This document shows, piece after piece, positions 1 to 10,467 of a stretch of 64,000 bases of DNA. The stretch's first letter is position 1. Every line of letters starts with the position of its first letter. This DNA comes from Prorocentrum cordatum (taxonomy: Eukaryota; Sar; Dinophyceae; Prorocentrales; Prorocentraceae). A program made the translations under genes and the position numbers. The notes under the pieces are model-generated. The model was not told where the DNA came from. It did no database searches and worked only from the letters and a program-made list of their open reading frames with translations. The stretch lies in NCBI GenBank assembly GCA_963575745.1, contig CAUYUJ010009546.1, positions 297,501-361,500 on the forward strand. The letters run 5' to 3'.

Positions 1-230
1 AAGCGCGGAACTGAGGCCAGCGCTGCAGCGGGAGCACGATTTGGAAAGAGCGGAAGCCCGAAAATGAGGCCAGCGATTCAGCGGGAACAGCATTTTGAGA
101 AAGCACCCCAGCGAAAACCCAATTCCCTGGAATCTTGGTGTGCAAAACATCCGTACGCGGAGGGGGGGCGAGTATCTTCCGGACGTCACCTAGGGAGAGA
201 GGAGAGTAGTGTTCATAGTGTGCACACGTT

Positions 231-386
231 GTTCATTTCTAAGTATTCGAAAGTTCTTTGATCTTTTGGGGGGCCAAGATCCTTTCATTTCTAATTGTTC
301 TATCCTGGGCCTCTTCCTAGCCACTAAGGGGGCCAGGAACAATTAGAAACGAGCACAATTAGAAAAGAGCACGCTTAGAAATGAAC
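231..386. mobile_element. MITE-like foldback element, family A, copy 1
   Basis: Starts GTTCATTTCTAAG and ends with its exact complement CTTAGAAATGAAC, so it has 13-bp perfect terminal inverted repeats. Inside is a second stem, CTAATTGTTC against GAACAATTAG, around CCTGGGCC/GGCCAGG. A second copy of the same length (156 bp) lies at 53694-53849. There is no ORF, so it would be non-autonomous. I could not identify a clear target-site duplication. Confidence 0.75.
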
Positions 387-389
387 GCT

Positions 390-1775
390 TGGAAAAAAAA
401 GCGGTTTGGGGAGGTCCAGGGAGGGTCTGAAGCCCACGGCGCCAACCACCATGATCATAATTACATGTTGTTTATGCATTGCGTTCGTTGTTGTGCATTG
501 CAGTTGCTGTTGCATTGCAGCTTTGCCGTTCTAGCTCCAGTTTTGGATTCCGCTCGCGAAGCAAGAGCGGTTTGGGGAGGTCCAGGGAGGGTCTGACGGC
601 CACGGCGCCAACGACCATGGCCAGATTTGCAGGTTGATGAATTTCATGTTGTGGTGCATTTCAGTCTGTCGTCGCAGATTGTTTGCATTGCATTTTTGTG
701 TGTGCATTGCAGCTTTGCGGTCCTAGCTTCAGCTTTGGATTCCGCGTGCGAGGCGAGAGCGGTTTGGGGAGGTCCAGAGATGTTTGGAAGCCCATTACGC
801 CAACCACCATGATCAGGGTTACAGTTGTTTTCATTGCAGTGCCTTTGTGCATTTCAGCCTTTCCGTTCTAGCTCCAGCTATAGAATTTTCAGCAGTTGCA
901 GCGCACGGCGGGACGCCAAGCATCACAACGAAAGGCTGAAGCTGGAGCGTAAGCTTCCTCTTTGGCTTCCGCGTGCGAGTCGAAGCGAGACGCATGCGAG
1001 GCGAGAGCGGTTTGGGGAGGTCAACGGAGGGTCTGGAGCCCACGGCGCCAACCACCATGATCCGAATTTTCAAGTTCTCAGCCGTTGCAGCGCACGGCGG
1101 GACGCCAAGCATCAACACCCAAGGCTGAAGCTTAAGCTCCAGGTTCAACTATGGATTCGGCGTACGAGGAACGATCACATGTTCTTTTGCATTGCAGCTT
1201 TGCAGTTGTGGCTTCAGCTTTGGATGTTGCGTGCGAGGCGAGAGTGGTTTCGGGGCGTCCAGGGAGGGTCTGAAGCCCACGGCGCCAACCACCATGATCA
1301 CAATTTTTGTTTTTGTTGCATTGCAATTTTTGTTGGGTTGCAGCTTTGCCGTTCTAGCTCCAGGTTTGGATTCCGCGTGCGAGGGGAGAGCGGTTTGGCG
1401 AGGTCCAGGGAGGGTCTGAAGCCCACGGCGCCAACCACCATGATCAGACTTATAGTTTATTTTGCATTTCAGCTTTTCGGGCAGTGCAGCTTTTGGCTTC
1501 CGTTCTAGCTAGTGCTGTTTGCATTGCAGCTTTGCGGTCCTAGCTTCAGCTTTTGGATTCCGCGTGCGAGGCGAGATCGGTTTGGGGAGGTCCAGGGAGG
1601 GTCTGAAGCCCACGGCGCCAACCACCATGATTAGAAGTACAGTTTTTTGTGCATTGCAATTTTTTGTGCATTGCAGTTTTTGTTCGCATTGCAGCTCTGT
1701 CGTTCTAGCTCCAGTTTCTGATGCCGCGTGCAAGGCGAGGGCGGTTTGGCGAGGTCCAGGGAGGGTCTGAAGCAG
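390..1775 (+). repeat. Degenerate tandem repeat, about eight units of 145-250 bp
   Basis: Each unit contains GCGGTTTGGGGAGGTCCAGG, then GGGTCTGAAGCCCACGGCGCC and AACCACCATGATCA, then a T-rich spacer with TTGCATTGCAG and TTCTAGCTCCAG. Copies of the GGTTTGGGGAGGTCC core fall near 402, 571, 760, 1008, 1241, 1387, 1576 and 1739. Spacing is irregular because the T-rich spacer varies. Open frames here on either strand are products of the repeat. No gene is recognised. Confidence 0.8.
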
Positions 1776-1799
1776 TCTCTGGGACTCTGGGAGCGATTC

Positions 1800-2830
1800 C
1801 TCCCCCTCTATTGGCCGCGGCTGCATTCCACAATGTGCGGGATGTGCGATTGTGGTTGGGCCGGCGAATTAAGGTTTTAGAAGGGTTTCGGCCTCTTGGA
1901 GGCCTCTCGGGGCGCTCTTGAAGCTATCTTGGTGCCATCTGGGGCCCCTCTTGGGCCTCCCTTGAGCTATCTTGGAGGCCATCGACCAACAAAGAAGGCG
2001 GCGTCAATTTGGATCCCCCCGTCGGAACCCTCAAAATCGCCTCTTGGAGCCTGCTTGGGACGCTCTTGGGGCGGTTTTGGGCGCTCTTGGGGCCGTCTTG
2101 GGCCTCTCTTGGGCCCCTCTTGCGGATCTCAGGGTCCATCCTAGAGCCATCTCGACGCTTCAGAAGCCCATCGGCAGAAGCCCATCGGAAGCGAAAAGGC
2201 GAGAAGGCACACAAAAATATTGATTTCCATTAGGTACTGGACGGTTGTTGGCATCTCTAGAGCGTTCGTGGGAGGGTCTTTGGTCACTTAGTCTTGGAGG
2301 GATATTGAAGCATCTTGGAGGTCTGTTGCAAGCTATATTTGGCAATGTTGGGCTATCTTCTGCGATCTTGGAGGCCATCTTTAGCTCTTTGGAGCCTTCT
2401 GGGAGCCATCTTGGGCTATCTCGGACGCTCTGACCGCTCGCGAAAGGCCCTGTCCAGGTCCGGGGGGGGGTGGTACCGAAGAAGAAGGAGGTTGGAAGAG
2501 AGGGGTATGAAAACCACTCACGCCCTACAGGGCTGGTTGGATTTTGGCCCCCTCCGCTGGGACCGTCGAAATCGCCTCTTGGGGCCCTCTGTGGCCCCTC
2601 TTGGTCGCTTCTTGGAGGCCTCTTGGGGTGTCTTGGGGTGTCTCTTGGCAGTCCCGGGAGCCTCTTGGAGCGTCTTGGCTGCCTCTGGGGGTGCGAGGCT
2701 CTTGAGGCCTCTTGAGGGCCTCTTTGTGACCGCTTGGAAGTATCTGGAAGCTTCTTGGAGGTTTTCTTGAAGCCCCTTGGGCGCCTCTTGAAAACCTAGG
2801 GGGCCCTCTTGGGACCATGAAAGAAAAAGA
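1800..2830 (+). repeat. Degenerate CTTGG-type dispersed repeat, plus orientation
   Basis: Two blocks (about 1880-2160 and 2245-2830) consist of short, irregular words around CTTGGAGGCC, CTTGGGGCG and CTTGGGCC. The same vocabulary recurs at 14290-14720, 55340-55790 and 60215-60310. Its reverse complement occurs at 45860-47720. No coding sequence is recognisable. ORFs on both strands are by-products of the repeats. Confidence 0.7.
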
Positions 2831-2972
2831 AGGAGAAACAAGTAGAGAGCCCAGAGAAAGAGAAAAAAGTAGAGAGCCACGACAGCTGCCATTCTGCCCC
2901 AAAGCACAGTAAGGCGCTGGGCCTTAAGAACTTTCCGCTTCAAGCGGCTTAGAATAGATGGGAATGTCGGAC

Positions 2973-3140
2973 GGGGCTAGGACGAGGATTAATCCGTTCC
3001 AGAGCGTTCCAGAACGCCTTCAGAGCGTTCCGGAACGCTCTGAGAAGGCCGCGGCGCCCGAGACATTTTAGAGCCGCTGGATCTCAGAGGTTATCGATTC
3101 ATCCTCACCCGATGTCATTCTCGCCCTGGCTTCGTCTTTG
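2973..3140 (+). repeat. Dispersed repeat of about 170 bp, copy 1 of 2
   Basis: This segment aligns along its length with 25139-25312. Shared words include GGGGCTAGG, ATCCGTTCCAGAG, GTTCCGGAACGCTCTGA, GCGCCCGAGACAT, AGCCGCTGGATCTC and CCTGGCTTCGTCTT. There are scattered substitutions and small indels, and no ORF. It resembles two old copies of one short element. Confidence 0.7.
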
Positions 3141-3832
3141 AATGGGGAGGAAGCCTTTTGCGCAGCTCGGGGGCGGCCACTGGAGAGGCCCGTGCCGCTG
3201 GAGAAGATGGTATGGCCCCGTGCCGCGACGGGAAGAGGGGGCGAGGGCGGCCCCGCGGCAGGCCTGCCTACGGGCTCCTCAGTCTTGCAAGCCCCGGCTC
3301 CTCGCTCGCGAGGGGCAAGCGTTCGAGGGCAGCTGTGGTAAACGAAGCGATTGGAACTGCGGGGGGAGCTGGGCCCCCGCATCGTTGTCCCCGAGGTGCA
3401 CAACGTGGTCGTAACTCAGGTTGGGCCCTCTTGGGTGCCTCTTGGGCTCGTGGGGGCCCCCTCGCGGCCGGCTTCCGAGTCATCCCTTGTCACAGCTCCT
3501 CGAGTCCCGTCGTCTTTTTCTCCCCGCCAGGAGACGAGCCCATCGAGTCGGCCGTCCAGATGCGGGCACTCTGGGACGAGGCTGGGGCGCCAGGCGGCAC
3601 GGCACCCCGTCAGCTCTCGCGGTTGGTGCTCGATCGCACAGGGGAAGAAAGAGGGCGGGGGCGAGGGCGATGATAATCACCCTTGAAGACAAGTTGTTCT
3701 GGATGTGTGTTGGCTCTTGTTCGGGCTCGCAAGGCTCATCCTGGGTCCCAGGACCGTGAACAAGTCAACTTGGACTGAAAAGCTGGCCCGGGGGTGCATC
3801 CCGGGATCCGGCCCCCGCCTTTCACTGTTATG
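3141..3832. other. GC-rich stretch without recognisable gene
   Basis: Several overlapping ORFs exist on both strands, but none resembles a known protein and none stands out by composition. A CTTGGGTGCCTCTTGGGC patch near 3425-3450 belongs to the dispersed CTTGG family. Nothing else is seen. Confidence 0.5.
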
Positions 3833-4106
3833 AGTATGGTGATGATGGTGGCGATGATGTTAGTGATGATAATGATCATTATGATGATGATGAATATGAT
3901 ATTGTTGATGATGATGTTGCTGATGAGGATGATGTTGATGCCGATGCTGATAAGTATGATGCTGACGATACTTGCGCTGCTGATGGTGGCGATGCTGATG
4001 CTGATGATGATGATTGTGATGGTGATGGGGCATGATCATGATGAAGAGGGGGAGGAGAACGAGGATGAGGAGGATGAGGATGAGGTTGAGGATGAGGATG
4101 AGGATG

Positions 4107-4145
<39 letters not shown>

Positions 4146-4192
4146 GTGGTGGTGATGGTGATGGTGATGGTGATGATGATGGTGATGCTGCT

Positions 4193-4240
<48 letters not shown>

Positions 4241-4340
4241 CATGATGATCATGATGATCATGATGGTGCTGCTGCTGCTGCTGCTGATGATAATGATGAT
4301 GATGATGATAGTGGTGGTGGTGATAGTTGAGGTGGTGGTC
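3833..4340. repeat. (GAT)n-based imperfect trinucleotide array
   Basis: About 500 bp of GAT/ATG repeats with interspersed GCT, GGT and GAG codons, including two (GCT)5-6 runs. All three forward frames and the reverse frames stay open (Asp-, Met-, His-, Ser- or Ile-rich readings). The long ORFs here are therefore an effect of the repeat. A related, longer array is at 8722-9520. Confidence 0.9.
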
Positions 4341-4466
4341 ATGATGCCATGCTGGCTGATGTAGACGGTGGTGGTCACACTGCTTGGAGCAGTCCCAGAC
4401 TCGAGCCTGTACCGAGACAGCCGGCAAATTTCGAATTATAAGCAGCCAGATGAAACATAATGCGTT

Positions 4467-4570
4467 GGAGTTCCGCGCGGATTTCTTGGTTCTGCGCTGG
4501 AGCCCCCTAGCGGCGCCTCAGGCGCCGCTCCTGGCGCGTGGCCCAGTGCCGATCCAAGACATCCACGCAA
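4467..4570. mobile_element. MITE-like inverted-repeat element, family B, copy 1
   Basis: The left arm reads GTTCCGCGCGGATTTCTTGG and continues to CTGCGCTGGAGCCCCC. The right arm ends GTGCCGATCCAAGACATCCA. The centre is the palindrome GCGGCGCCTCAGGCGCCGC. Similar elements lie at 51940-52058 and 57701-57838, with weaker relatives at 6690-6772 and around 53465-53515. No ORF. Confidence 0.6.
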
Positions 4571-6162
4571 AACATAAAGTTCATGTGTAAGTAGTTTTCT
4601 TTCTCTGAAAGAGGACCCCCCCAGGAGTAATGGTTCCAGGAGCCCGAACCGGGCTCCGTGGTGCCATGTGTGGATTGGATCAGGTGGACCACGCACGAAG
4701 TGCAACTCTTTGTTCAGGTGGCTGCAGATTCGTGACCGGATCACATCCAAACACCGGGGGAAGCGGAGATGGGCGGCACAGGCCTTATTTGAGCAGCAGA
4801 GATGTTTGGCAAATGGCTCGCAGGCAGGCGAGGCCAGAGACACGTGTGTTGGATGACATACGCAAACATTGGCAGGATGTTCTAGGCATTCTGAGCGCGC
4901 GACGGGACAGACAAGGCCCCCCAGAGACGCAACACCCTTCCACGGCGTCCATCCCCGTGGGCGCCCTCTCGAGCTGGAGAGGCGCATCCACGCGGCCGAC
5001 CTCCCGCCGGTCTTGCTCCATAAGGGAAAAACATACACAGACACAAATCAGCGTCGATTCCCAGCAACATATGGGAAAGTATGAGAAGTAGAGGGGAAGT
5101 CGACCATCTATATATATATATATATATTAGTTATATAACATTTATGGGGGGGATCCTGGAACGTGTGTATACTTCTGTGTGACTCCCTGGGCCCCTTGGT
5201 TGCTCGCCTCCAGCCTCGCCGCTCGCACACGCGAGGCGGCCTCCTCGAGGCCGGCTCGGGCCCCAGCCTGCAGCCCTCGGCTCGAGGGAAGACACGCTGA
5301 CCATGACCAGGGTGTCGCGGGTGCTCGTCGACGCCGGCCTTGGCTGGCTACGTTTACGCGCAGGAGTGACCTTCGCGGGAGTGACCTTCGCAGCTGGCCC
5401 GCTGGGGTCCCCGGGATCGCCGAACTCGGTACGACAGCAGCAGCTTGTGTGCTTTGATCCTGCCCCCTTCGCGGACCCCGACCACCGCGCACCGCAGGGC
5501 ACCCCTGCCCGTTAGTCACCTCTGCGCGTTGCCGACCTGGTCGTGGGCCGGGCTGGCCGTCGCCGGCCTGCGACGAGGGTCCACGAGTTGGCGCCGACCG
5601 CGACGGACGGTGACCAAGACCGGCACCAACGGTTCCGCTCTCGGTCCTGGCCATGGTCACCCCTTTCCAAGTGAGCATGGGGAGCCACAGGGGAGGGAGG
5701 CCAGGGTGAGGAGCGAGGAAGAGGATAAGGGCGATGCAAATGATATTGCAGTCCGGCGGTGGCGCAATCCGTAAGAGGGGGAAGCGCGTTGGAGGCTTGC
5801 AACCCGCATCGGAATGATGTAGATTGAGCTCGCCATTCATGTAACGACAGGGCATCACAGCGGATGTGAATCGCCACGGCAAGTGGTAGACAAGTGGTAC
5901 GCAGGTCTTGGTTACCGTCTTCTTTCCCTCCAGCGTCGATCATCCCTGAGGGCGCGTGCGTCGAGCGCCACCGAGGGCGCCTTCCGATGCCCCCTGGCCG
6001 AGGCCAGGCCTCGCCTCGCCACCATGCGCCCTGCGCGTCTCCGGTCGGCGGCCTGGGGCGTCTCCAGCCCGACCCTGGCCACCGCCGCATCTCGGGGGCA
6101 GCGTTACGGTCGAGCGGCGTGTCGCGGCGGCGGCCCCGCCGACACATTATACCCTGCAAGCT
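4571..6162. other. Intergenic, no recognisable gene
   Basis: Overlapping ORFs on both strands have no recognisable motif. A short (TA)n run lies at 5111-5128. No RNA gene, promoter or element boundary could be identified. Confidence 0.5.
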
Positions 6163-6292
6163 GACAGCGTGTCGCTCCGCTCCGCGGTGCGGGAGGCTTG
6201 GAAAATTTCGGGGCGTTGACACCTAAGTGGATAGCGTGTCGCGCCAAAGCGTGGTGGGCCAGAGCCGGCGGAGCGACACGCCATCCAAACTT
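6163..6292. repeat. Imperfect inverted repeat around GCGTGTCGC
   Basis: AGCGTGTCGCTCCGC (about 6168) is answered by GCGGAGCGACACGCC (about 6269), with a further GATAGCGTGTCGCG at 6230. The arms enclose about 90 bp without an ORF. This may be a small foldback element. No second copy was seen in the window. Confidence 0.4.
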
Positions 6293-7089
6293 TCCCGACT
6301 GTACGGGGAGAGGCTCAGGGTGGGGAGGGGCGCATCGACCTCCAGTCGTTCGTTCATCACCGATGGAGGCCTCGTAGCCCACCCCGCCCAGGACCCCGCG
6401 GGTTTGCTATGTATCGGGGGCCTGTCGTCGATTGATCGGTGATGTATCGCCGATTGCAGCTCGATGTTTTCCCCCTGAGCCAGTTCCCCCCCTCACGGTT
6501 GTGAGCGTTGCTCCAGCATCGGTCCTGCAGGATCATTGCTCGCGACCCGTGTGTTGTCAGCGCTCTCGCTGCGTCTCACTCGGCGGCCGCGATTTAGTCC
6601 GTGGCCCCGCCCAAGGCTGCGTGCTGGAATATGGCCCCTTGCCGTGCTTTCTCCCCCTTCGGAGATGAGGACCCTGCATAAGCATGACCTTTTGGAGGTC
6701 AGCGCGCGCTGAACCCTCAGGCGGCACCCCTGGCGCGCCGATACAAGACATCCGCGCGAACCGCCGGGAGTGCATGCGTGTGCCGATGCGCAAGAAGGCC
6801 CTTCGCTGCCCGGTGCCCGTCCGCTTCGTTGGCGGCCCGGCTCCCCCCGAACCCGACGCCGTAGGTTTTTCACGGCATGGTCCCCCAGCGGTTTGCACGC
6901 TTTCCCGGGAACTGGCTTCCCATCCTGAGTCGTCGTGTGACGGTCCCGAGGCCCGGCGAGTGGCGCCCCCCCGAGGCAGCCGTCATTTTTGTTTTCACGG
7001 CGTCGGGTGTTCGATCATGGATCTTCTTCTGTTGACCGCAACCGTCCAGCGCTCGCGGTCCAGACCGCCAGGGACGCACGACAGAGGTA
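6293..7089. other. Intergenic with a weak family-B relic
   Basis: No gene is recognised. At 6690-6772 the segment with GCGCGCCGATACAAGACATC and CGCGCGAACCGCC resembles the right arm of family B. At 6930-6985, GAGTCGTCGTGTGACGGTCC and CGAGGCCCGGCGAG resemble a sequence at 51110-51150. These are probably fragments of small repeats. Confidence 0.4.
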
Positions 7090-7252
7090 GAGTTAGGTCG
7101 GGCCTGTCCCCCAACAGGGGGATTTTGGACGAAAAATAAAGAATATTCAAAAAGCACCCCCAGATTTGTCAAAAATAGCGACAAAATCGCCCCCCGACTT
7201 TTCTTTGCCTACTTTTGAATATCCCCCCTGTAGGGGGACAGACCCGACTTGA
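7090..7252. mobile_element. MITE-like element with about 35-bp terminal inverted repeats, family C
   Basis: The left end AGGTCGGGCCTGTCCCCCAA is matched, inverted, by the right end TAGGGGGACAGACCCGACTT. The stems extend through a CAGGGGG/CCCCCTG inner palindrome and AATATTC/GAATAT. The interior (about 7140-7210) is AT-richer than its surroundings. No ORF. Only one copy was seen here. Confidence 0.6.
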
Positions 7253-7606
7253 AAGCAGAGACCGCGGCAGGCCGCCACAGAAAGAGAAGGCGAGAGAGAG
7301 AGAGAGGGCGCGAGCGTGAGCGAGGCGTATTGCGGCCCCGCGCGCCACTCGGAGGCCCCATGGGGGTCTCTCCGGCCACCCGCGGCCGCGTCGCCTGCAC
7401 GCCGCTGCCTCCACTCCTGCCCCTGCTCGACCCTGCTCGCCCTCGGCAGGCCCATATCCAGGAGCAGGAGGGCGAGCCCGCGCGAGCGTGCGCCCAGCGA
7501 AGCCCTGCGCCGATCGCCTGGACGACGCCGCTGCGACCATCCCGAGGACCAGCGGCCGCAGGCACTCCCGAGCGCCAGCGGCCCGCGCAGCACCCCCACC
7601 AACAGG

Positions 7607-7793
7607 TGATGGGCCTGTTTTCCACCACCACCACCATAAGTCGGAGTGGGGAAGGAGGAGGAGGACGAGGAGGAGGAGGAGGTGGTGGAGGAGGAGGAGG
7701 AGGAGGAGGTGGAGGAGGAGGAGGAGGAGGAGGAGGAGGAGGAGGACTCCCTCCCCCTCCAACTGATGGTGGTGGTGGAAGAAAACAGGCTCA
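7607..7793. mobile_element. MITE-like element, family D, copy 1, with internal GGA expansion
   Basis: Left end TGATGGGCCTGTTTTCCACC plus (ACC)n and AAGTCGGAG. Right end CCAACTGATGGTGGTGG and GAAAACAGGCTCA. These match, inverted, the ends of the 121-bp element at 50343-50463. Here the centre is expanded into about 110 bp of GGA/GGT repeats. AACAGG occurs just outside both ends (7601 and 7796) and may be a target-site duplication, though two extra bases intervene on the right. Confidence 0.7.
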
Positions 7794-8721
7794 CTAACAG
7801 GCGCGACCACACTGCGAGGCCCGTCGTCGGCCCAGCCGCCCGACGCCCAAGAGGAAGCAGCCTCCTCGATCCTCCCGGCGTCGGCGGCGTGCTCTGTGCT
7901 GGCCCCTCCACGGCGCGCGAGCCGCCCAGGCGCCCGACGCCGCCGCGGCATGGACCGTGTGCTGCCGCCAGACTTCGCCGCCGTCGCTGGCAGAGCAAGG
8001 AGGCAGCGCCACCCTCATACCACGGGACCTTTTGGCTTCGCGCCGGCCTCGGCTGCGGCGACGCCGACGCGGCACCGCTGCCGAGCCGGTCCCCCCAGCC
8101 ACCCGCTGCGAGGCCTGCTCGCCTCCGAGGCCGACCGCGTCCCCTGAGATCCGACGCTGCGTCGTGACACGTCGCGACCAGAGCCCTGGACCCCACTGTT
8201 TCCTGTTTCGAGCTGGATCGATCTGCGAGGGTCCCGAGCTGAGGCCTCAAATTCGGCGAGCACGCCCGGCGTGAAACATTCTGAGCGCCCCGATCGCGCC
8301 AGCATGGCGGAGCGCGCCGCAGCGGGCGCCGCTCGGCGGGGAGAGGAGCAGCCCTGGACGTGCGGGTCGCCCTCGCGGCCTCGAAGAGGCCGCCGTGGAG
8401 GACGGCGCAACCCCGCCGCGGCCGCCCCAGTGCGCGGAGAGGCGCGGTCGCCTTGGCGCAGCTAAGGGCTGTCGGCGTGGCCGCGGCAGCCCGAGGCAGG
8501 CCCTGCGCCGCCCGCGCCCGGCGGGCCCCCGAGCCACGCGGCCGCCCCCGCTGCGCGGCCAGCTGCGGCGAGTGCCGCTCGCGTGGGGCTCCGCGCGCGC
8601 CGCCAGCAACTGCTCGAGCGTCGTGCGGCAGCCGCGCCACGGCCTGGAGGGCCCAGCGCGCGCACGGCGGCGCGCGGTCTGAGCCGGAGTGGCTTCTGAG
8701 TCTGGGCGGCTGCGGGGTTGT
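7794..8721. other. Very GC-rich stretch without recognisable gene
   Basis: Long Arg/Ala/Pro-rich frames are open on both strands, as expected from the base composition. No domain, signal or paired feature is visible. Confidence 0.5.
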
Positions 8722-8815
8722 GGCGAGTGGTTGTCATGGCTGTGATGGGTGATGATGGTGGTGGTGGTGATGGTGGTGGTGTTGTTGTTGGTGGTGGTGA
8801 TAGCCATGATGGTGG

Positions 8816-8877
<62 letters not shown>

Positions 8878-8902
8878 CTGATGCTGATGCTGATGCTGAT
8901 GC

Positions 8903-8955
<53 letters not shown>

Positions 8956-9220
8956 CTGATGCTGATGCTGATGCTGATGCTGATGCTGATGCTGATGCTG
9001 ATGATGATGATGATGATGATGATGATGTTGATGTTGATGTTGGTGATGAGGAGGAGGAGGAGGATGAGGATGAGGATAAGGATGATGATAATGATGTTGA
9101 TGATGATGAGGAGGAGGATGAGGAGGAGGAGGATGAGGATGAGGATGAGGATGATGATGATGATGATGATGAAGGTGATGATGGTGATGCTGATGCTGAT
9201 GCTGATGCTGGGGTTGATGC

Positions 9221-9258
<38 letters not shown>

Positions 9259-9283
9259 GTGATGGTGATGGTGATGGTGATGG

Positions 9284-9324
<41 letters not shown>

Positions 9325-9520
9325 TAGATGACTGTCGTGATTGCTTGTGGTGGTTTCGTCGGTCGTGACGACGATGGCCATCATGGTGGTGGTGATGGAT
9401 GGTGATGAAGAGGGTCATGCTGATCAGTATGGATATGTTGCTGATGATGACGCTGATGGTGATGCTGCTGACGATGATGCTGCTGATGATGACGATGCTG
9501 CTGCTGATGCTGATGATTCC
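8722..9520. repeat. (GAT)n/(GCT)n imperfect trinucleotide array, about 800 bp
   Basis: Long GAT tracts alternate with GATGCT, GATGGT and GAGGAG sub-repeats. It reads as poly-Asp or poly-Met on the plus strand and poly-His or poly-Ser on the minus strand, with several frames open at once. It is a larger relative of the array at 3833-4340. I do not consider it coding. Confidence 0.9.
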
Positions 9521-9810
9521 TTTGGCGGGGGAGGTTGGATCGCCCGAAGCCCGGTCAGGCAGCGCCGAGGGCCTCGGCGGCCTGGGCGCAGCCGGCGCAG
9601 GTGCGAGGGCCGCGTCTCGCCGGCGAGCCGGCGGCGGCCCGGGCTTCGGGGGCATTCCGGGGGTGCGTGGAGGCGCCAGCCAGACGAGGAGAGGCCAATA
9701 CATGCTCGCGCCGTGAGGGAGTCATGACGGAAGTTTGTGGCTGTTTTTTTATGACTCCGTGGGCCCTCGCCAGGCCCCGGTCAGACACGCCCGCGGAGGG
9801 GTGTGCGGTC

Positions 9811-9945
9811 AGAGGAGGAGAATGTACCAATACTGCTGCCCTGGCCTCGTTTTATTATTTTAATTCTGAACCCTCCAAGGAGGCCCTTGTCGACAGAGTT
9901 CCATTGCAGGGAGTAGCGGTGTTGGTACCCTCTGGTCTCCCGGGT
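9811..9945. mobile_element. Inverted-repeat element, family E, copy 1
   Basis: Left arm GGAGGAGAATGTACCAATAC then TGCTGCCCTGGCCTCG. Right arm GGGAGTAGCGGTGTTGGTAC then CCTCTGGTCTCC. The same arms, GTACC-ATAC-GCT against AGC-GTAT-GGTAC, occur at about 50475-50600, 51635-51790 and 52845-52970. No ORF. Confidence 0.5.
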
Positions 9946-10064
9946 AGGGGGAGGGGGGAGGGCGCCTTAGAAGCACCCCTGCTTCGTAAAAGGCGCGGGC
10001 CTTATTCCCCAATCAGAGCTTGCTTCTGTACGGGTCCTAGCGGATATAAAGCTGAGGTGAGGTG

Positions 10065-10467
10065 AGCGGCCGATTTCGGTGGCCGGGGCCGGGTGCCCGG
10101 GTGCCCGGGGGTGCCCGGGTGGCCGATTTCGGTGGCCGGGCCCGGGTGCCCGGGTGCCCGCGGGTGCCCGGGTGCCCGGGGGTGCCCGGGTACCCGGGGG
10201 TGCCCAATAGCCCAATAGCCCAGTAGCCCTATAGCCCTATAGCCCTATAGCCGTATAGCCCTATAGCCCTGTAGCCCTATAGCCTTATATCCCTATAGCC
10301 CTAATAGCCTTATATCCCTATAGCCCCATAGCCCATATAGCTCTATAGCCCCATAGCCCTATAGCCCTATAGTCCGATAGCTCTATAGCCCGATAGCCCT
10401 ATAGCCCGATAGCCCTATAGCCCTATAGCCCAACAGCCCTATAGCCCTATAGCCCTATAGCCCTAAC
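10065..10467 (+). repeat. Two adjacent minisatellites: GGGTGCCC, then CCTATAGC octamers
   Basis: 10075-10205 is built from GTGCCCGGGTGCCCGG units, including a duplicated GGCCGATTTCGGTGGCCGGG. From about 10205 to 10465 it changes to some 30 copies of CCTATAGC with single-base variants. The 8-bp unit is not the CCCTAAA-type telomeric repeat. No ORF of interest. Confidence 0.85.

Noticed and set aside
3215-3260. AT-hook-like GRGRPRGRPAYG in a short forward frame
   Set aside because: A GC-rich stretch easily gives Gly-Arg-Pro; no supporting ORF structure.
8462-9703. 413-codon reverse ORF with poly-Ser and poly-His/Asp alternatives
   Set aside because: Produced by the (GAT)n array; no complex sequence of protein character outside the array.
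10205-10467. CCCTATAG array as a telomere
   Set aside because: Unit is eight bases and not of the CCCTAAA/TTTAGGG type; it is internal and bounded by other minisatellites.
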